Shown here piece by piece: positions 9,234-22,096 of a stretch of 41,423 nt of DNA. The notes under the pieces were generated by a model that ran no database searches, was not told the origin of the DNA, and worked only from the letters and a program-made list of their open reading frames with translations. Both the position numbers and the translations under genes were made by a program. Origin of the DNA: an uncultured Eubacteriales bacterium (GTDB taxonomy: Bacteria > Bacillota > Clostridia > Oscillospirales > Acutalibacteraceae); the NCBI GenBank assembly GCA_900316435.1, contig ONCY01000013.1:1-41423 (forward strand), read 5' to 3'. How positions within the stretch are numbered: the first letter of the stretch is position 1; every line of letters starts with the position of its first letter.

Positions 9234-9268
9234 GACCGGACAACCCCTAAGGGCTGCCCGGTCTTTTT
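9234..9268 (+). terminator. Rho-independent terminator after the serine-hydrolase gene
   Basis: GACCGG pairs with CCGGTC around an inner CCC/GGG stem, followed directly by CTTTTT. It lies 10 bp after the stop codon. Confidence 0.85.
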
Positions 9269-9383
9269 CATTTTAATGGAAAGTTAATATATCGGCAGGG
9301 TTTCTGCAAGCGCAACTCAAGCAGCGGCATTTTCGTCACAAAGAAACAAATCTGATTTCGGTGAACACCTGCCGCTGCCGCCT

Positions 9384-9402
9384 GACAGGGGCAAGCCCTG
9401 TC
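9384..9402. repeat. Short palindrome in the 416-bp gap before guaB
   Basis: GACAGGG and CCCTGTC separated by GCAAG, followed by ACTAC. It resembles the small dispersed palindromes common in gut Clostridia. The rest of 9270-9469 shows no convincing coding frame or RNA gene. Confidence 0.5.
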
Positions 9403-9469
9403 ACTACAATATAAACCTCATTGTTTGCTGCTAATTTAATTCCGTATTCCGCATTGTTAAGTTGCGCCG

Positions 9470-9640
9470 GTCGCGTGACGCGACGGACAAGACGCGCAAG
9501 CGTGACGCTTGATCCATGACGCGAATCAAACGTTTGATATTAACAAACCTTATATTCCCGCGAGATATGATGCGCCGTTGTACCAAGTTTTCCAATTAAC
9601 CCGACTTTTCCAAAGGCGCGCTGGATAAAACGTCACGTTT
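9470..9640 (-). repeat. Post-stop intergenic element, copy C (after guaB)
   Basis: Read on the minus strand it starts directly after the guaB stop: AACGTGACGTT, CCAGCGCGCCTTTGG, an A/T-rich spacer, ACAACGGCGCATC, CTCGCGGGAA, GTTTGTTAATATCAAAC, CGTTTGATTCGCG, then two extra hairpins, AAGCGTCACGCTT (9498-9510) and GTCGCGTCACGCGAC (9470-9484). Same orientation relative to its gene as copies A and B. Confidence 0.85.
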
Positions 9641-11134
<1,494 letters not shown>

Positions 11135-11155
11135 TCATCTTTTAATTTATCCTTT

Positions 11156-11184
11156 ATTATAACAAATAGTTTGACTCTAATCAA
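11156..11184 (-). promoter_or_regulatory. guaB promoter
   Basis: On the minus strand TTGATT, a 17-bp spacer and a perfect TATAAT, about 37 bp before the start codon. Confidence 0.8.
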
Positions 11185-11251
11185 CAGCTTTTTTGCAATT
11201 AGTCGATTATTTTTCGTTTTTTTCCGCACTGCTTATTCGGCAAAATTATTG

Positions 11252-11280
11252 TTGACTTTTTTTGTATAAAATACTACAAT
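11252..11280 (+). promoter_or_regulatory. Promoter for the two-domain lipoprotein gene
   Basis: TTGACT, 17 bp, TACAAT, 30 bp before the ATG. It is divergent from the guaB promoter across about 70 bp of A/T-rich DNA. Confidence 0.75.
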
Positions 11281-11310
11281 ATTAGAAATGAAATTTTAAA
11301 GAGGTAGTAT

Positions 11311-12099
11311 ATGAATAGACTATTTTTTAAATTAACCTGCACTGTTGCGGCAGTCATCCTTGCCGCTTCGCTTACAGCGTGCTCCGGCGACTCATCAAAC
11401 AATAAAGAGCCTGAGACCACAGCCGCTCAAACCCAGGCAACCGAGCCTTTGACTACAACTGCAAAAGACCTTAAAAAAGAAACCGACCTTACAAAGCTCC
11501 ACAAACCCGACGAAAAAAAAGATCAGTTCGCCGGATACTGGAAAATAACCGAAGGCACGGGCTCTCAGCTTAAAAGCTTCACCTTATGCTTTGACGGCGA
11601 CGGAAAGTCGTTTATGCTGATAGGCACTATGGGTTACCGAGGAGGATATGAAATAAAAGAAAAAGACGGCAAGTCAGTATTCAGCTCACAGATGACCTTC
11701 GGTTTGGACGGCGACTTCACCTACGAGTTCAACAAAGAACGAACAAGCGTGGTGCTCACCAACACTGCCGACAACAACAAAACAACAATGGTCAGAGAGG
11801 AAAGCTACAACAGCATTCCCGAGCCTGAAAAGAACCCCGTAATTGACGAAAAGCTTTTGGGCGCGTGGAAAGACGACACGGGCGCCTACCTTTACTTTGA
11901 CAAAAACGGCATAATGTACGCCAATCAGGTCGGCGTGAATTTCTCGTTCTACAACTACTCGGCAAAGGACGGAAAAATCACCCAGACCTATACAATGAAG
12001 GAAAAGACCACCGAGGAAGCTACCTACAGCTTTGACGGAGAAAAGCTGCTTTACAACAACTACGAATATCAAAGGATATCTGCCGACGAATTGGTATAA
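11311..12099 (+). CDS. Lipoprotein with two lipocalin-like repeats, function unknown
   Basis: A 262-residue secreted lipoprotein. A signal peptide ends in the lipobox LTAC (Cys24), followed by a linker rich in Thr, Glu and Gln. The rest looks like two related beta-rich units: one from about residue 73 (FAGYWKITEG) and one from about residue 187 (LLGAWKDDTGAYLYFD). Each starts with a G-x-W motif and has short Gly/Asp turns, as in lipocalin-like or DUF5640-type domains. RBS AGAGGTAG. It has its own promoter and terminator. It is probably on the outer face of the membrane; ligand and role unknown. Confidence 0.8.
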   Translation: MNRLFFKLTCTVAAVILAASLTACSGDSSNNKEPETTAAQTQATEPLTTTAKDLKKETDLTKLHKPDEKKDQFAGYWKITEGTGSQLKSFTLCFDGDGKSFMLIGTMGYRGGYEIKEKDGKSVFSSQMTFGLDGDFTYEFNKERTSVVLTNTADNNKTTMVREESYNSIPEPEKNPVIDEKLLGAWKDDTGAYLYFDKNGIMYANQVGVNFSFYNYSAKDGKITQTYTMKEKTTEEATYSFDGEKLLYNNYEYQRISADELV

Positions 12100-12178
12100 G
12101 GCAGCGTGCAGCATGACGCTGCACCCAACGCCGCCTTTGTAAAGCTCGGTATTATAGGAAACCGCGGCACAACGGCGG
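12100..12178 (+). repeat. Post-stop intergenic element, copy E (after the lipoprotein gene)
   Basis: Starts at the base after the stop with a hairpin of arms GCAGCGT/ACGCTGC, then CAACGCCGCCTTTGTAAAG and GCACAACGGCG. The first hairpin replaces AACGTGACGTT of copies A-D, while the middle modules are recognisable. Shortened relative to copy B. Confidence 0.65.
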
Positions 12179-12211
12179 GTCAAAATAATGCAAATATCTG
12201 TAACGTTAAAA

Positions 12212-12247
12212 CAGCGTGCGATTCAACCTATCGCACGCTGCTTTTTT
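12212..12247 (+). terminator. Rho-independent terminator
   Basis: Perfect 11-bp stem CAGCGTGCGAT / ATCGCACGCTG with a 7-nt loop, followed by CTTTTTT. It ends the lipoprotein transcript; the element lies between stop codon and terminator and would therefore be transcribed. Confidence 0.9.
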
Positions 12248-12332
12248 ATAAAGTCATTCTTTAACTATATAAAGGCGCACACATGAGTACGCCTCTACAT
12301 TCTAATAACTATTTACTAAAAACAAAAAACTA

Positions 12333-13055
12333 CTAACTGTATTCCTTCAGCTTCCATTCGTTCTTCAGACTGTCGGTTATGGGGAACACCCTGAACAGCA
12401 TAATGTTGTTTTTGCTGTCGTTATCGTCCTCTTTTGTGCTCATGTTAAAAACATAGTCCTTGTACCACAGCGAATCGTCGCTTTCGGTAGTCGTTTTAAA
12501 GAAAATATCCTGCAAAACGGTTTCGCTGCCCTCTTCAAAGCCACAGGCAACCTCTGCCATCAGCGCGGCTTTTCCCAGGATAATGTCACTGTTTTTCCTG
12601 TCGCCGTCCATGCCCATGAACTTGCTCATGGTAGTTCCGCAGCCTATGTTTACAAGCTTCTGCGAAGCTGTTTCAACCGTGGCGGTAAAACTAACGTTAT
12701 CGTCGTTATAGTACCAGTATTGAATATCAACGCCGTTGTCATCCTTTGTTGCTTCGCTGTTTTTCTTCCAGTTGCTGAAGAAAATGCGATCGTTTTCTTT
12801 GCGGCGATCTTTAGCGTTGTTGTATTTTGTTGTAAACTCATGCAGAGTAAGATTAAACCTCTTTCCGTTTACGTTTGGGCTTGCCTCTACAGCGTCCTTC
12901 CGGGCTGAAACATCTGCCTCGTCGGACGTAGCTGCTGTTTTCGGTTTTTCGATATCCTTTATGCCGTTGCTGCTTTCACCGCCGCCGCATGCCGCAAGGC
13001 TCAGCGCGGTTGCAAAAACAAGCAGCGCAGCGGCAAATACTCTGATTTTCTTCAT
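12333..13055 (-). CDS. Small secreted lipoprotein, function unknown
   Basis: About 240 residues. The N-terminus is a clear lipoprotein signal: KK, a hydrophobic stretch, then LSLAAC with the modified Cys near residue 23. The mature part is hydrophilic, with no catalytic motif that I recognise; it contains NGKRFNLTLHEFTTKYN and a conserved-looking GCGTTMSKFMG segment. The start at 13055 is chosen because AGGTGA lies 6-7 bp upstream and the signal begins there; an upstream ATG at 13082 would add nine residues without its own site. It follows gyrA on the same strand after a hairpin with arms GCGGCA/TGCCGC. Confidence 0.75.
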   Translation of the reverse strand: MKKIRVFAAALLVFATALSLAACGGGESSNGIKDIEKPKTAATSDEADVSARKDAVEASPNVNGKRFNLTLHEFTTKYNNAKDRRKENDRIFFSNWKKNSEATKDDNGVDIQYWYYNDDNVSFTATVETASQKLVNIGCGTTMSKFMGMDGDRKNSDIILGKAALMAEVACGFEEGSETVLQDIFFKTTTESDDSLWYKDYVFNMSTKEDDNDSKNNIMLFRVFPITDSLKNEWKLKEYS

Positions 13056-13111
13056 ATTATCACCTGACAATTGCGGCAACACCCTTTTAAGAATGCTGCC
13101 GCTTTTTATTG

Positions 13112-15610
13112 TTATTCTTCTACGGGTTCCGCTGACTCTGCGGGTTCTTCACCCTCAGTATTTTCGGAATTCTCGTTTTCCTCAACATGAGGTGAACGCG
13201 CTATGGTAACAACCCTGTCGCCCTCGCCTACCTTCATTACGGTAACGCCCTTTGACGGACGCGAGCAAACGCGGATAGACTCGGCGGCTATGCGGATGAT
13301 AATGCCGTCCTGCGAGATCATAATAATATCATCGTCAATGTCAACAACCTTGATTGCGGCTACCTTTCCGTACTTTTCAACATGATAGTTGATAATACCC
13401 TTGCCGCCGCGCGACTGGAGACGGTAATCGTCGGGACTTGAAAGCCTTCCGTAGCCTGTTTCGCTGACGGTCAGCACCAGACCGTTCTCGCGTACAACGC
13501 TCATGCCCACAACCTCGTCGCCGCTCTTAAGAGTAAGAGCTTTTACGCCTCTTGCCTGTCTGCCCATGGGGCGGACGTCGGTTTCCTTAAAGCGGATGGC
13601 TGTTCCGTTGCGCGTTGCGACAATAACGTTCGCGTTTCCGTCAGTCATTCTTACCCAGGCAAGCTCGTCGCCCTCGTTAAGCTCAAGCGCTATAAGACCG
13701 CCCTTGCGCGCTGTGTTGTAGGCGTTAAGAGCAATTCTCTTAATAATTCCTCGGCGTGTTACCATAACAAGGAACTTGTCCTCGTCAAACTCGGGCACGC
13801 GAATCATCGAGGTAACCTTTTCATCAGGTGAAATAGGAAGCAGGTTTGCGATATTGAGTCCCTTTGACTGGCGAGTTCCCTCGGGAACCTCATAGCATTT
13901 CAGGCGGTAAACCCTGCCCTTATCGGTGAAGAACAGAACATAGTCGTGAGAGTTGATAATAAACATCTCCGTGGCAACGTCCTCCTCGCGTCTGGACATG
14001 CCCGAAACGCCTCTGCCGCCTCTGCGCTGAATCTTATATGTATCAACTGCAAGGCGCTTAACATATCCGAACTGAGTAAGAGTCAGAACGCACTCCTCCT
14101 GAGGAATAAGATCCTCGATGTCAACCTCACCGCTGATTGCGCAGATTTCGGTGCGGCGCGGATCGGCGTACTTGTTGCGGATAGCGGTAAGCTCCTCCTT
14201 AACGATCTCAAGCTTCTTTGTGTCGCTTGCTAAAATCTCGTTATATTCGGCGATTTTTGCCTTGAGAGCAGCTATTTCGTCCTCAATTTTGGCGCGCTCC
14301 ATGTTGGTGAGCTGTCCCAAGCGCATCTGAACGATAGCGTTTGCCTGGATCTCGTCAAGCCCGAAGCGCTCCATAAGGGCTGTTCTGGCGCTTGGCAGAT
14401 CCTTGCTCTTTCTGATGATAGCAATAACCTCGTCGATAAAGTCGATAGCTATTTTCAAGCCCTCTAAAATATGGGCTCTGTCCATCGCTTTTTTCAGGTT
14501 GTACTGAGTTCTGCGGTGGATGACCTCCTCCTGGAAGTCGATATAGCAGCGCAGCATATCCTTCAGCGTGAGGATTTTAGGCTGACCGTCAACGATAGCC
14601 AGCATAATTGCGCCAAAGGTTACCTGAAGCTGAGTGTAGCTGAAAAGCTGATTGAGCACTATCTGAGCCGAAGCGTCGCGCTTTACGTCGATTTCAATAT
14701 GCATTCCGTTTCTGTCGGAATGATCCTCAATATTTGAAATACCCTCAAGCCTTTTGTCCTTTACAAGGTTAGCGATATTCTCAATTAGTCGAGCCTTGTT
14801 GACCTTGTAAGGCAGCTCGGTAACGATAATTTTATATCTGCCGTTTTTCGCCTCAATAATCTCGGTCTTGGCGCGGACGGTGATCCTGCCGCGGCCTGTA
14901 GCGTAAGCGGCGCGGATTCCGCTTCTGCCCATTATCATGCCGCCTGTCGGAAAATCGGGGCCGGGCAGACACTCCATAAGCTCGGGAAGCTCTGCATCGG
15001 GATTATCTATTAAAGCGCAGACCGCGTCGATTGTTTCTCCGAGGTTGTGCGGCGGAATTTCGGTAGCCATACCGACAGCGATACCGCTGGAGCCGTTTAC
15101 AAGCAGATTCGGAAAACGGCTGGGAAGCACCGTCGGCTCCTTAAGTCTGTCGTCGTAGTTGGGGACAAAGTCAACCGTATCCTTGTCGATATCGGTCAGC
15201 ATGTCCATCGAGATTTTGCTCATGCGAGCCTCGGTGTATCTGTAAGCCGCAGGCGGGTCGCCATCGACCGAACCGAAGTTACCGTGGCCGTCAACAAGCA
15301 TATATCTCATTGAGAAGTCCTGCGCAAGACGCACCATCGCGTCATAAACCGACGCGTCGCCGTGAGGGTGATACGAACCCAGCACCGAACCAACGGTGTC
15401 GGCGCATTTATGGTACGGCTTTGAGGGCTCAAGACCTCTTTCATACATTGTGTAAAGAATACGTCTGTGAACGGGCTTAAGTCCGTCGCGCACATCCGGA
15501 AGGGCACGCGCAACGATAACGCTCATCGAGTAGTCAAGAAAGCTCTTGCGCATCTCGTTTTGCAGATCGACGTCTATTATTCTTTTTTCATTCAACTGTT
15601 CATCCATCAT
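13112..15610 (-). CDS. gyrA: DNA gyrase subunit A
   Basis: GyrA is the breakage-reunion subunit that introduces negative supercoils with GyrB. At 832 residues the length is normal. The catalytic tyrosine is Tyr125 in [10 protein letters not shown], and the C-terminal wrapping domain has the GyrA box [10 protein letters not shown]. The quinolone-determining region reads [10 protein letters not shown] (residues 81-90), with Ala86 at the position of E. coli Ser83 and Asp90 at that of Asp87. The tail is acidic. AGAGG precedes two successive ATG codons. It follows gyrB and a thioesterase gene in the same direction with short gaps, so it probably belongs to the dnaN-gyrA unit. Confidence 0.98.
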   Translation of the reverse strand: MMDEQLNEKRIIDVDLQNEMRKSFLDYSMSVIVARALPDVRDGLKPVHRRILYTMYERGLEPSKPYHKCADTVGSVLGSYHPHGDASVYDAMVRLAQDFSMRYMLVDGHGNFGSVDGDPPAAYRYTEARMSKISMDMLTDIDKDTVDFVPNYDDRLKEPTVLPSRFPNLLVNGSSGIAVGMATEIPPHNLGETIDAVCALIDNPDAELPELMECLPGPDFPTGGMIMGRSGIRAAYATGRGRITVRAKTEIIEAKNGRYKIIVTELPYKVNKARLIENIANLVKDKRLEGISNIEDHSDRNGMHIEIDVKRDASAQIVLNQLFSYTQLQVTFGAIMLAIVDGQPKILTLKDMLRCYIDFQEEVIHRRTQYNLKKAMDRAHILEGLKIAIDFIDEVIAIIRKSKDLPSARTALMERFGLDEIQANAIVQMRLGQLTNMERAKIEDEIAALKAKIAEYNEILASDTKKLEIVKEELTAIRNKYADPRRTEICAISGEVDIEDLIPQEECVLTLTQFGYVKRLAVDTYKIQRRGGRGVSGMSRREEDVATEMFIINSHDYVLFFTDKGRVYRLKCYEVPEGTRQSKGLNIANLLPISPDEKVTSMIRVPEFDEDKFLVMVTRRGIIKRIALNAYNTARKGGLIALELNEGDELAWVRMTDGNANVIVATRNGTAIRFKETDVRPMGRQARGVKALTLKSGDEVVGMSVVRENGLVLTVSETGYGRLSSPDDYRLQSRGGKGIINYHVEKYGKVAAIKVVDIDDDIIMISQDGIIIRIAAESIRVCSRPSKGVTVMKVGEGDRVVTIARSPHVEENENSENTEGEEPAESAEPVEE

Positions 15611-15634
15611 AGTACCTCTGCTTTTCTACTCAAA

Positions 15635-16066
15635 TTAAATCTCTTTAATATTTCCGTTCATCTTTTCATACAGCTCGGGAAGGCGTTTTTTTATGTTGCA
15701 GGGCTTAAATGTAACACTGTCAACAACGCCGTGCTCGGTGGTACCGTAGCCCAGCTCTTCCTCGGTACCGTCGTCAAGAATTCTTTTTACGGAATACGCG
15801 AATTCAATTCTCGCCGCCGTCATGTGAATGCACCAGGTGCGAACAATAAGCCTGTCCTCATATAAAGCGGGCTTTCCGTAGTGGCAGGTAAGGTTTATAA
15901 CGGGCGTCATAACGCCCGCGGCTTCCATTTCGGTGTAGGTAGTGCCGAACATCTTAATAAAGTCGGTTCTTCCAACCTCATACCACACGGGATAATTTGC
16001 GTGATGAGCAACGCCCATTCTGTCGGTTTCCGCATATCTGACGGTTATATAAGATTTTGAATGCAT
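15635..16066 (-). CDS. Acyl-CoA thioesterase, YbgC/FadM hotdog family
   Basis: A 143-residue single hotdog domain. The 4-hydroxybenzoyl-CoA thioesterase motif YAETDRMGVAHHANYPVWYE (residues 10-29), with its catalytic Asp, is complete, and the segment RTDFIKMFG follows. Members hydrolyse acyl-CoA thioesters in the cytoplasm; the substrate cannot be read from sequence. It is inserted between gyrB (11 bp away) and gyrA (24 bp away), all in one direction, so it is probably co-transcribed with the gyrase genes although unrelated in function. Confidence 0.9.
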   Translation of the reverse strand: MHSKSYITVRYAETDRMGVAHHANYPVWYEVGRTDFIKMFGTTYTEMEAAGVMTPVINLTCHYGKPALYEDRLIVRTWCIHMTAARIEFAYSVKRILDDGTEEELGYGTTEHGVVDSVTFKPCNIKKRLPELYEKMNGNIKEI

Positions 16067-16077
16067 ACGGTACCTCC

Positions 16078-18413
<2,336 letters not shown>

Positions 18414-18415
18414 TA

Positions 18416-19156
18416 TCAAAACCTTCTGTTGCCTGAATATTTATTTGTGTCCGGCTTAATGTATTCTTTTACGTCGTCATCTTCTGCTCCATCGTCAGTA
18501 GTTTCAGCTTCTTCCATCGGAGGCAGATAATGCCTGCTGCGTACAGGAGCTCCCTCGGAATGGATTTTTTTAAGAGGAACCGCTGTTGTTGAGGCATGAT
18601 CCTCGCTTACATCATCAATAACATGAACATAGCTGTCTTTGTCGATTGTTTCGGAGTGTGAAACAATCTCCTGACTTTCAGCCTGTTTTTTTGCTGATGA
18701 ACGCTCCGACTTGATCTGATTAAACAAATCGGAATTAATTTTGAACTTCATGCTGTTTTCAAGCGACATGTTAATTTCCTCGTCAAATTCAGCAGCAACT
18801 AAATTATCCGAGTATTCCATTCCCGCTTTTTTTGCTTCCATTGATTTTTTATACTTTTTCAGCGGTTCAAGATATACAAACTTAGGCGTGAAAAGCAAAA
18901 ATATTACCAAAGGAGCGGCAACAAGCAATATTCCGAGAGGATTGCTTAAAAGCTTAAATAAAAACCACAAGCCCATTATTGCCAGCGAAATAACCGCCAC
19001 AATAATAAACACGGGAATAATAATCTTAGAAATTACAACTCTGCTCTCTTTTCCGCAGCGCGTACAGGTGTACTGAGCCTTGCGTCTGCTGAAATAAGCA
19101 TTTATATATGACATTCTTCTTCCGCAGTACGGACATCTTTGTTTTTTACGATTCAT
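18416..19156 (-). CDS. Zinc-ribbon membrane protein, function unknown
   Basis: A 246-residue protein with a four-cysteine ribbon at the N-terminus (CPYC at 8-11 and CTRC at 31-34), two transmembrane segments at about 44-68 and 73-90, and a long polar C-terminal part, low in complexity and rich in Glu, Ser and Asp. The arrangement suggests a membrane protein with a cytoplasmic zinc finger and a disordered tail. It lies between remB and gyrB in the presumed dnaN-gyrA unit, where Bacillus has no such gene. No enzymatic motif seen. Confidence 0.75.
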   Translation of the reverse strand: MNRKKQRCPYCGRRMSYINAYFSRRKAQYTCTRCGKESRVVISKIIIPVFIIVAVISLAIMGLWFLFKLLSNPLGILLVAAPLVIFLLFTPKFVYLEPLKKYKKSMEAKKAGMEYSDNLVAAEFDEEINMSLENSMKFKINSDLFNQIKSERSSAKKQAESQEIVSHSETIDKDSYVHVIDDVSEDHASTTAVPLKKIHSEGAPVRSRHYLPPMEEAETTDDGAEDDDVKEYIKPDTNKYSGNRRF

Positions 19157-19174
19157 AGGTAATCCTCTTTTAAC

Positions 19175-19423
19175 TTATCCAAATCTTCTGTTGCTAAGGG
19201 TTTTTGTGGAGAGCTGGGAGATATAAACAACATTCCTGCCGTTTTCTCTGCAAACCACAAACGAGCGCGGCAATTCAAAGGACACATTAACGACCTCGCC
19301 GTTTTTTTGTGCCGCCGCCAAAAAATCTCTTGTTTTTTTAGACACGGTGCACGCGTCGATATCAAACATAGCAATTATGTTTTTATCGTCAATTACAGTG
19401 TCCTGCCCGAGATGTAAATACAT
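19175..19423 (-). CDS. remB: RemB/YaaB-type regulatory protein (DUF370)
   Basis: An 82-residue protein beginning MYLHLGQDTVIDDKNIIAMFD, the pattern of the DUF370 family to which B. subtilis RemA and RemB (YaaB) belong. RemB helps activate extracellular-matrix genes in B. subtilis; the role here is inferred. The place between recF (10 bp upstream) and gyrB matches yaaB in Bacillus and strengthens the call. A second frame over the same bases is a shadow. Confidence 0.88.
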   Translation of the reverse strand: MYLHLGQDTVIDDKNIIAMFDIDACTVSKKTRDFLAAAQKNGEVVNVSFELPRSFVVCRENGRNVVYISQLSTKTLSNRRFG

Positions 19424-19433
19424 ACCTTCCTCT

Positions 19434-20534
19434 TTATTCGGTAACGTTTCCTTTGCTTACAAAGAATACTTTTCCGTTTTTAAGCTGTTCTTTATTTGAT
19501 TTTTCACAGCAGGTAATAAAAACCTGACTGTCCTTTAACTCATTTAGAAGAAAATCCTGTCTGCCGCTGTCAAGCTCAGATAAAACGTCATCAAGCAGAA
19601 TTACGGGCTCCTCGCCCATTCGCTCTCTAAGCACAGCCGCCTCGGCAAGCTTAAGAGAGAGCACGGAGCTGCGCTGCTGCCCCTGAGAGGCAAACGCCTT
19701 AGCATTTTTGCCGTTGATCAGAATTTCCATATCGTCGCGGTGAGGCCCCGAAAGAGTCACACCCAGGTGAATATCGTTTTTTCTGTTTTGAGCGCACTTT
19801 AATGCAAACTTTTCTTTTATTTCTTCAAGGCTGTCGCCGGGCTCAATATCTTCGGTCGATATATACCTTATGCTCAGCTTTTCTCTGCCGCCCGATATTC
19901 CGTTGTGATAGAACTCGGCTTTTTGCGACAGCATTTTCATGTAATCAAGCCTTTTTTTAATCAACAGCGCGCCGTAGCTTACAAGCTGCCCGTCCCAGAT
20001 ATCAAGCGTATCCTCCAAGGCGGGCTTTCTTGAAATATCCTTAAGCAGGGTGTTGCGCTGATTAAGCATGCGGTTGTACTTTGACAAAATAACCGCGTTT
20101 TGCAGCTTTTCTCTGCAAATTGCGCTGTCAATAAATCTTCGCCGTTCTCCCGGTCCCCGCTTTATTAAATTAAGGTGCTCGGGAGAAAACACAACAGCGC
20201 AGAATTTTTCGATAAGCACGGACGCCGAGCTTTTTTCAACGCCGTTTACCTTGACCGACTTTTTTCCGCCGCTGAAGCTGAGAGTCGCGTTTTGTTCTCT
20301 GCCCTGACCGAAAAAATCCAAATCAAGCCTTGCAAAGCTTTTATCCCACTTTATTACATCGCTGTCCTTTGAAGTTCTGAACGAATGACCGCCGCAGAAC
20401 AGCCAAAGCGCTTCAAGCATATTTGTTTTTCCCTGAGCGTTGTCGCCGTAAATCACATTTACGCCCTCGCAGGGAACAAGCTCAAAATCCTCAAGATTTC
20501 TGAAATTCTTAAAATTGATTTTTAATACTTTCAA
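19434..20534 (-). CDS. recF: DNA replication and repair protein RecF
   Basis: RecF is an SMC-like ATPase that helps load RecA at gaps behind stalled forks. The 366-residue product shows the Walker A motif GDNAQGKTNMLEALW (from about residue 30), the ABC signature region SQGQQRSSVLSLKLAEAAVL, and Walker B VILLDDVLSELD. It begins 3 bp after the stop of the S4 protein and is followed by remB after 10 bp, as in Bacillus. Nothing unusual in length. Confidence 0.97.
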   Translation of the reverse strand: MKVLKINFKNFRNLEDFELVPCEGVNVIYGDNAQGKTNMLEALWLFCGGHSFRTSKDSDVIKWDKSFARLDLDFFGQGREQNATLSFSGGKKSVKVNGVEKSSASVLIEKFCAVVFSPEHLNLIKRGPGERRRFIDSAICREKLQNAVILSKYNRMLNQRNTLLKDISRKPALEDTLDIWDGQLVSYGALLIKKRLDYMKMLSQKAEFYHNGISGGREKLSIRYISTEDIEPGDSLEEIKEKFALKCAQNRKNDIHLGVTLSGPHRDDMEILINGKNAKAFASQGQQRSSVLSLKLAEAAVLRERMGEEPVILLDDVLSELDSGRQDFLLNELKDSQVFITCCEKSNKEQLKNGKVFFVSKGNVTE

Positions 20535-20537
20535 TGT

Positions 20538-20750
20538 TTATTCTACAACAATCTTTATATCATCAAATTGCGCGAAGTCTCCCGGTCTCATTTTTTTGCC
20601 GCGCATGGTGCATACCTCATTGTTTACAAGCACCTCGCCGTTCTGAATAACGATTTTCGCCATTCCTCCGGTTGAACAAACTCCCGAGAGCTTAAGTAGA
20701 TCCTGTAAACGGATAAACTCGCTGTCAATATGAATTTTTTCAACCTTCAT
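20538..20750 (-). CDS. yaaA: S4-domain RNA-binding protein YaaA
   Basis: A 70-residue protein consisting of a single S4 RNA-binding domain (LQDLLKLSGVCSTGGMAK, then IQNGEVLVNNEVCTMRGKKM). Its start overlaps the end of dnaN by 11 bp and recF follows 3 bp later, exactly the Bacillus dnaN-yaaA-recF order. B. subtilis YaaA is linked to large ribosomal subunit assembly; the role here follows from family and position. Confidence 0.92.
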   Translation of the reverse strand: MKVEKIHIDSEFIRLQDLLKLSGVCSTGGMAKIVIQNGEVLVNNEVCTMRGKKMRPGDFAQFDDIKIVVE

Positions 20751-21846
20751 TCGCCAACCTCACGGGAACAACTATGCTTAAAAAGCTGTCGCCCTTAACA
20801 GGCTTGATAACGATCGGCGAAACAGCTCCGTTGAGCACCATCTTTACCTCATCGGTATCGGTGTTCTTAAGCGCCTCTAACATATAACGGTTGTTAAAGC
20901 CGATTTCAACGCTCTCGCCGATAACGGGAACGCTGATCACATCATTTGCCCTGCCAACAGCGGAAGCGCATGACATCCTTATTTCATTCTCATTAAACTT
21001 ACACCTTACGGGACTTTGGATCCTCTCGCTGTTTAAAAGCGACATTCTCTCAACCGAATCGATCATCATCCTCGTGTTGATAACAAGCTCGGTCTTTTCA
21101 CCCGTGGGAATAGTTGACTTGTAATCCAAAAATGTACCTTCTATAAGGCGTGAGATAACCATATAGCTGTTGATTTTAAATGTGATATGCCTCTGACCGA
21201 CAATGATCTCGACATTTTCATCATCATCGGTTATAAGCTTAAGAACCTCAAGCTGTGTCTTTCCCGGAACAACAAATGAAGTATTGCTTTCACTGTCAAC
21301 ATTTTCGCTGCGGATTGCCATTCTGAAACCGTCGATAGCAACGATTCTCAATACGCCGCCTGAAATTTCAAAAAGAGAACCCGTGTAGATTGGCTTTGAA
21401 TTATTATCGCTTACCGCGTAAACCGTCTGACGGATCATATCTCTTAATATCTTGGCGTTGAGAGTGATTTCGTCGGTCTGCTGGAATGTGGGCAAGTCGG
21501 GATACTCAACCGACGACATACCAACTATCTGATAATCGACTTTTCCGCAGGTAATATATGTAACCATTCTGTCGTCTGTTTCAATCATCACGATTTCTTC
21601 GGGCAGGCGGCGCACAATATCAAGAAACAGTCTGGCGCTGAGAACGATCTCGCCCTCCTGCTTGACAGTCGCCTCAACATCCGTTGTGATGCCTATCTCC
21701 AAATTATAACCCGAAATATTAAGTTTGCTGTCATATGCTTTTATCAATACACCTTCAAGAGCGGGTATTGAGGCTTTAGCCGAAACAGCTCTCGACACAT
21801 TTGAAACAGCAGAAACCAAATCTGTTCTCAAACACGAAATTTTCAC
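20740..21846 (-). CDS. dnaN: DNA polymerase III sliding clamp (beta subunit)
   Basis: DnaN forms the ring that tethers polymerase to DNA. The 368-residue product begins MKISCLRTDLVSAVSNVSRAV, with ASIPALEGVLI in domain 1 and the C-terminal PVRLANEG, where PVR belongs to the hydrophobic pocket that binds clamp-interacting peptides. The start codon is GTG at 21846 with GAGAGG about 9 bp upstream. It is separated from dnaA by 547 bp, an unusually long gap for this pair, filled mostly by a dispersed element. Confidence 0.97.
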   Translation of the reverse strand: MKISCLRTDLVSAVSNVSRAVSAKASIPALEGVLIKAYDSKLNISGYNLEIGITTDVEATVKQEGEIVLSARLFLDIVRRLPEEIVMIETDDRMVTYITCGKVDYQIVGMSSVEYPDLPTFQQTDEITLNAKILRDMIRQTVYAVSDNNSKPIYTGSLFEISGGVLRIVAIDGFRMAIRSENVDSESNTSFVVPGKTQLEVLKLITDDDENVEIIVGQRHITFKINSYMVISRLIEGTFLDYKSTIPTGEKTELVINTRMMIDSVERMSLLNSERIQSPVRCKFNENEIRMSCASAVGRANDVISVPVIGESVEIGFNNRYMLEALKNTDTDEVKMVLNGAVSPIVIKPVKGDSFLSIVVPVRLANEG

Positions 21847-22096
21847 AGTGATAAACCTCTCTTATCTTTTTATTATTTATTTTATTAGTAATAGTAGGGG
21901 ATGTGGAAACCAACTAAATTCATAATTTTCCGCATCTTTATCGGCATTTTTAATCAACACCAAAACAAGGATACAGCATGAATAAACGTGAATGCCAAAT
22001 TTGATATATTAACAATAGATTTGACATCTTTTATAATCATTCAATATTTATCCTAATTTTAACAATCAATCCTATGTTGAAACCTGTGAATACAAG

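Noticed and set aside
13064-13098. Terminator after gyrA
   Set aside because: The hairpin GCGGCA/TGCCGC has its T-run on the plus strand only, where no gene precedes it; on the minus strand there is no T-tract, so read-through into the lipoprotein gene is possible.
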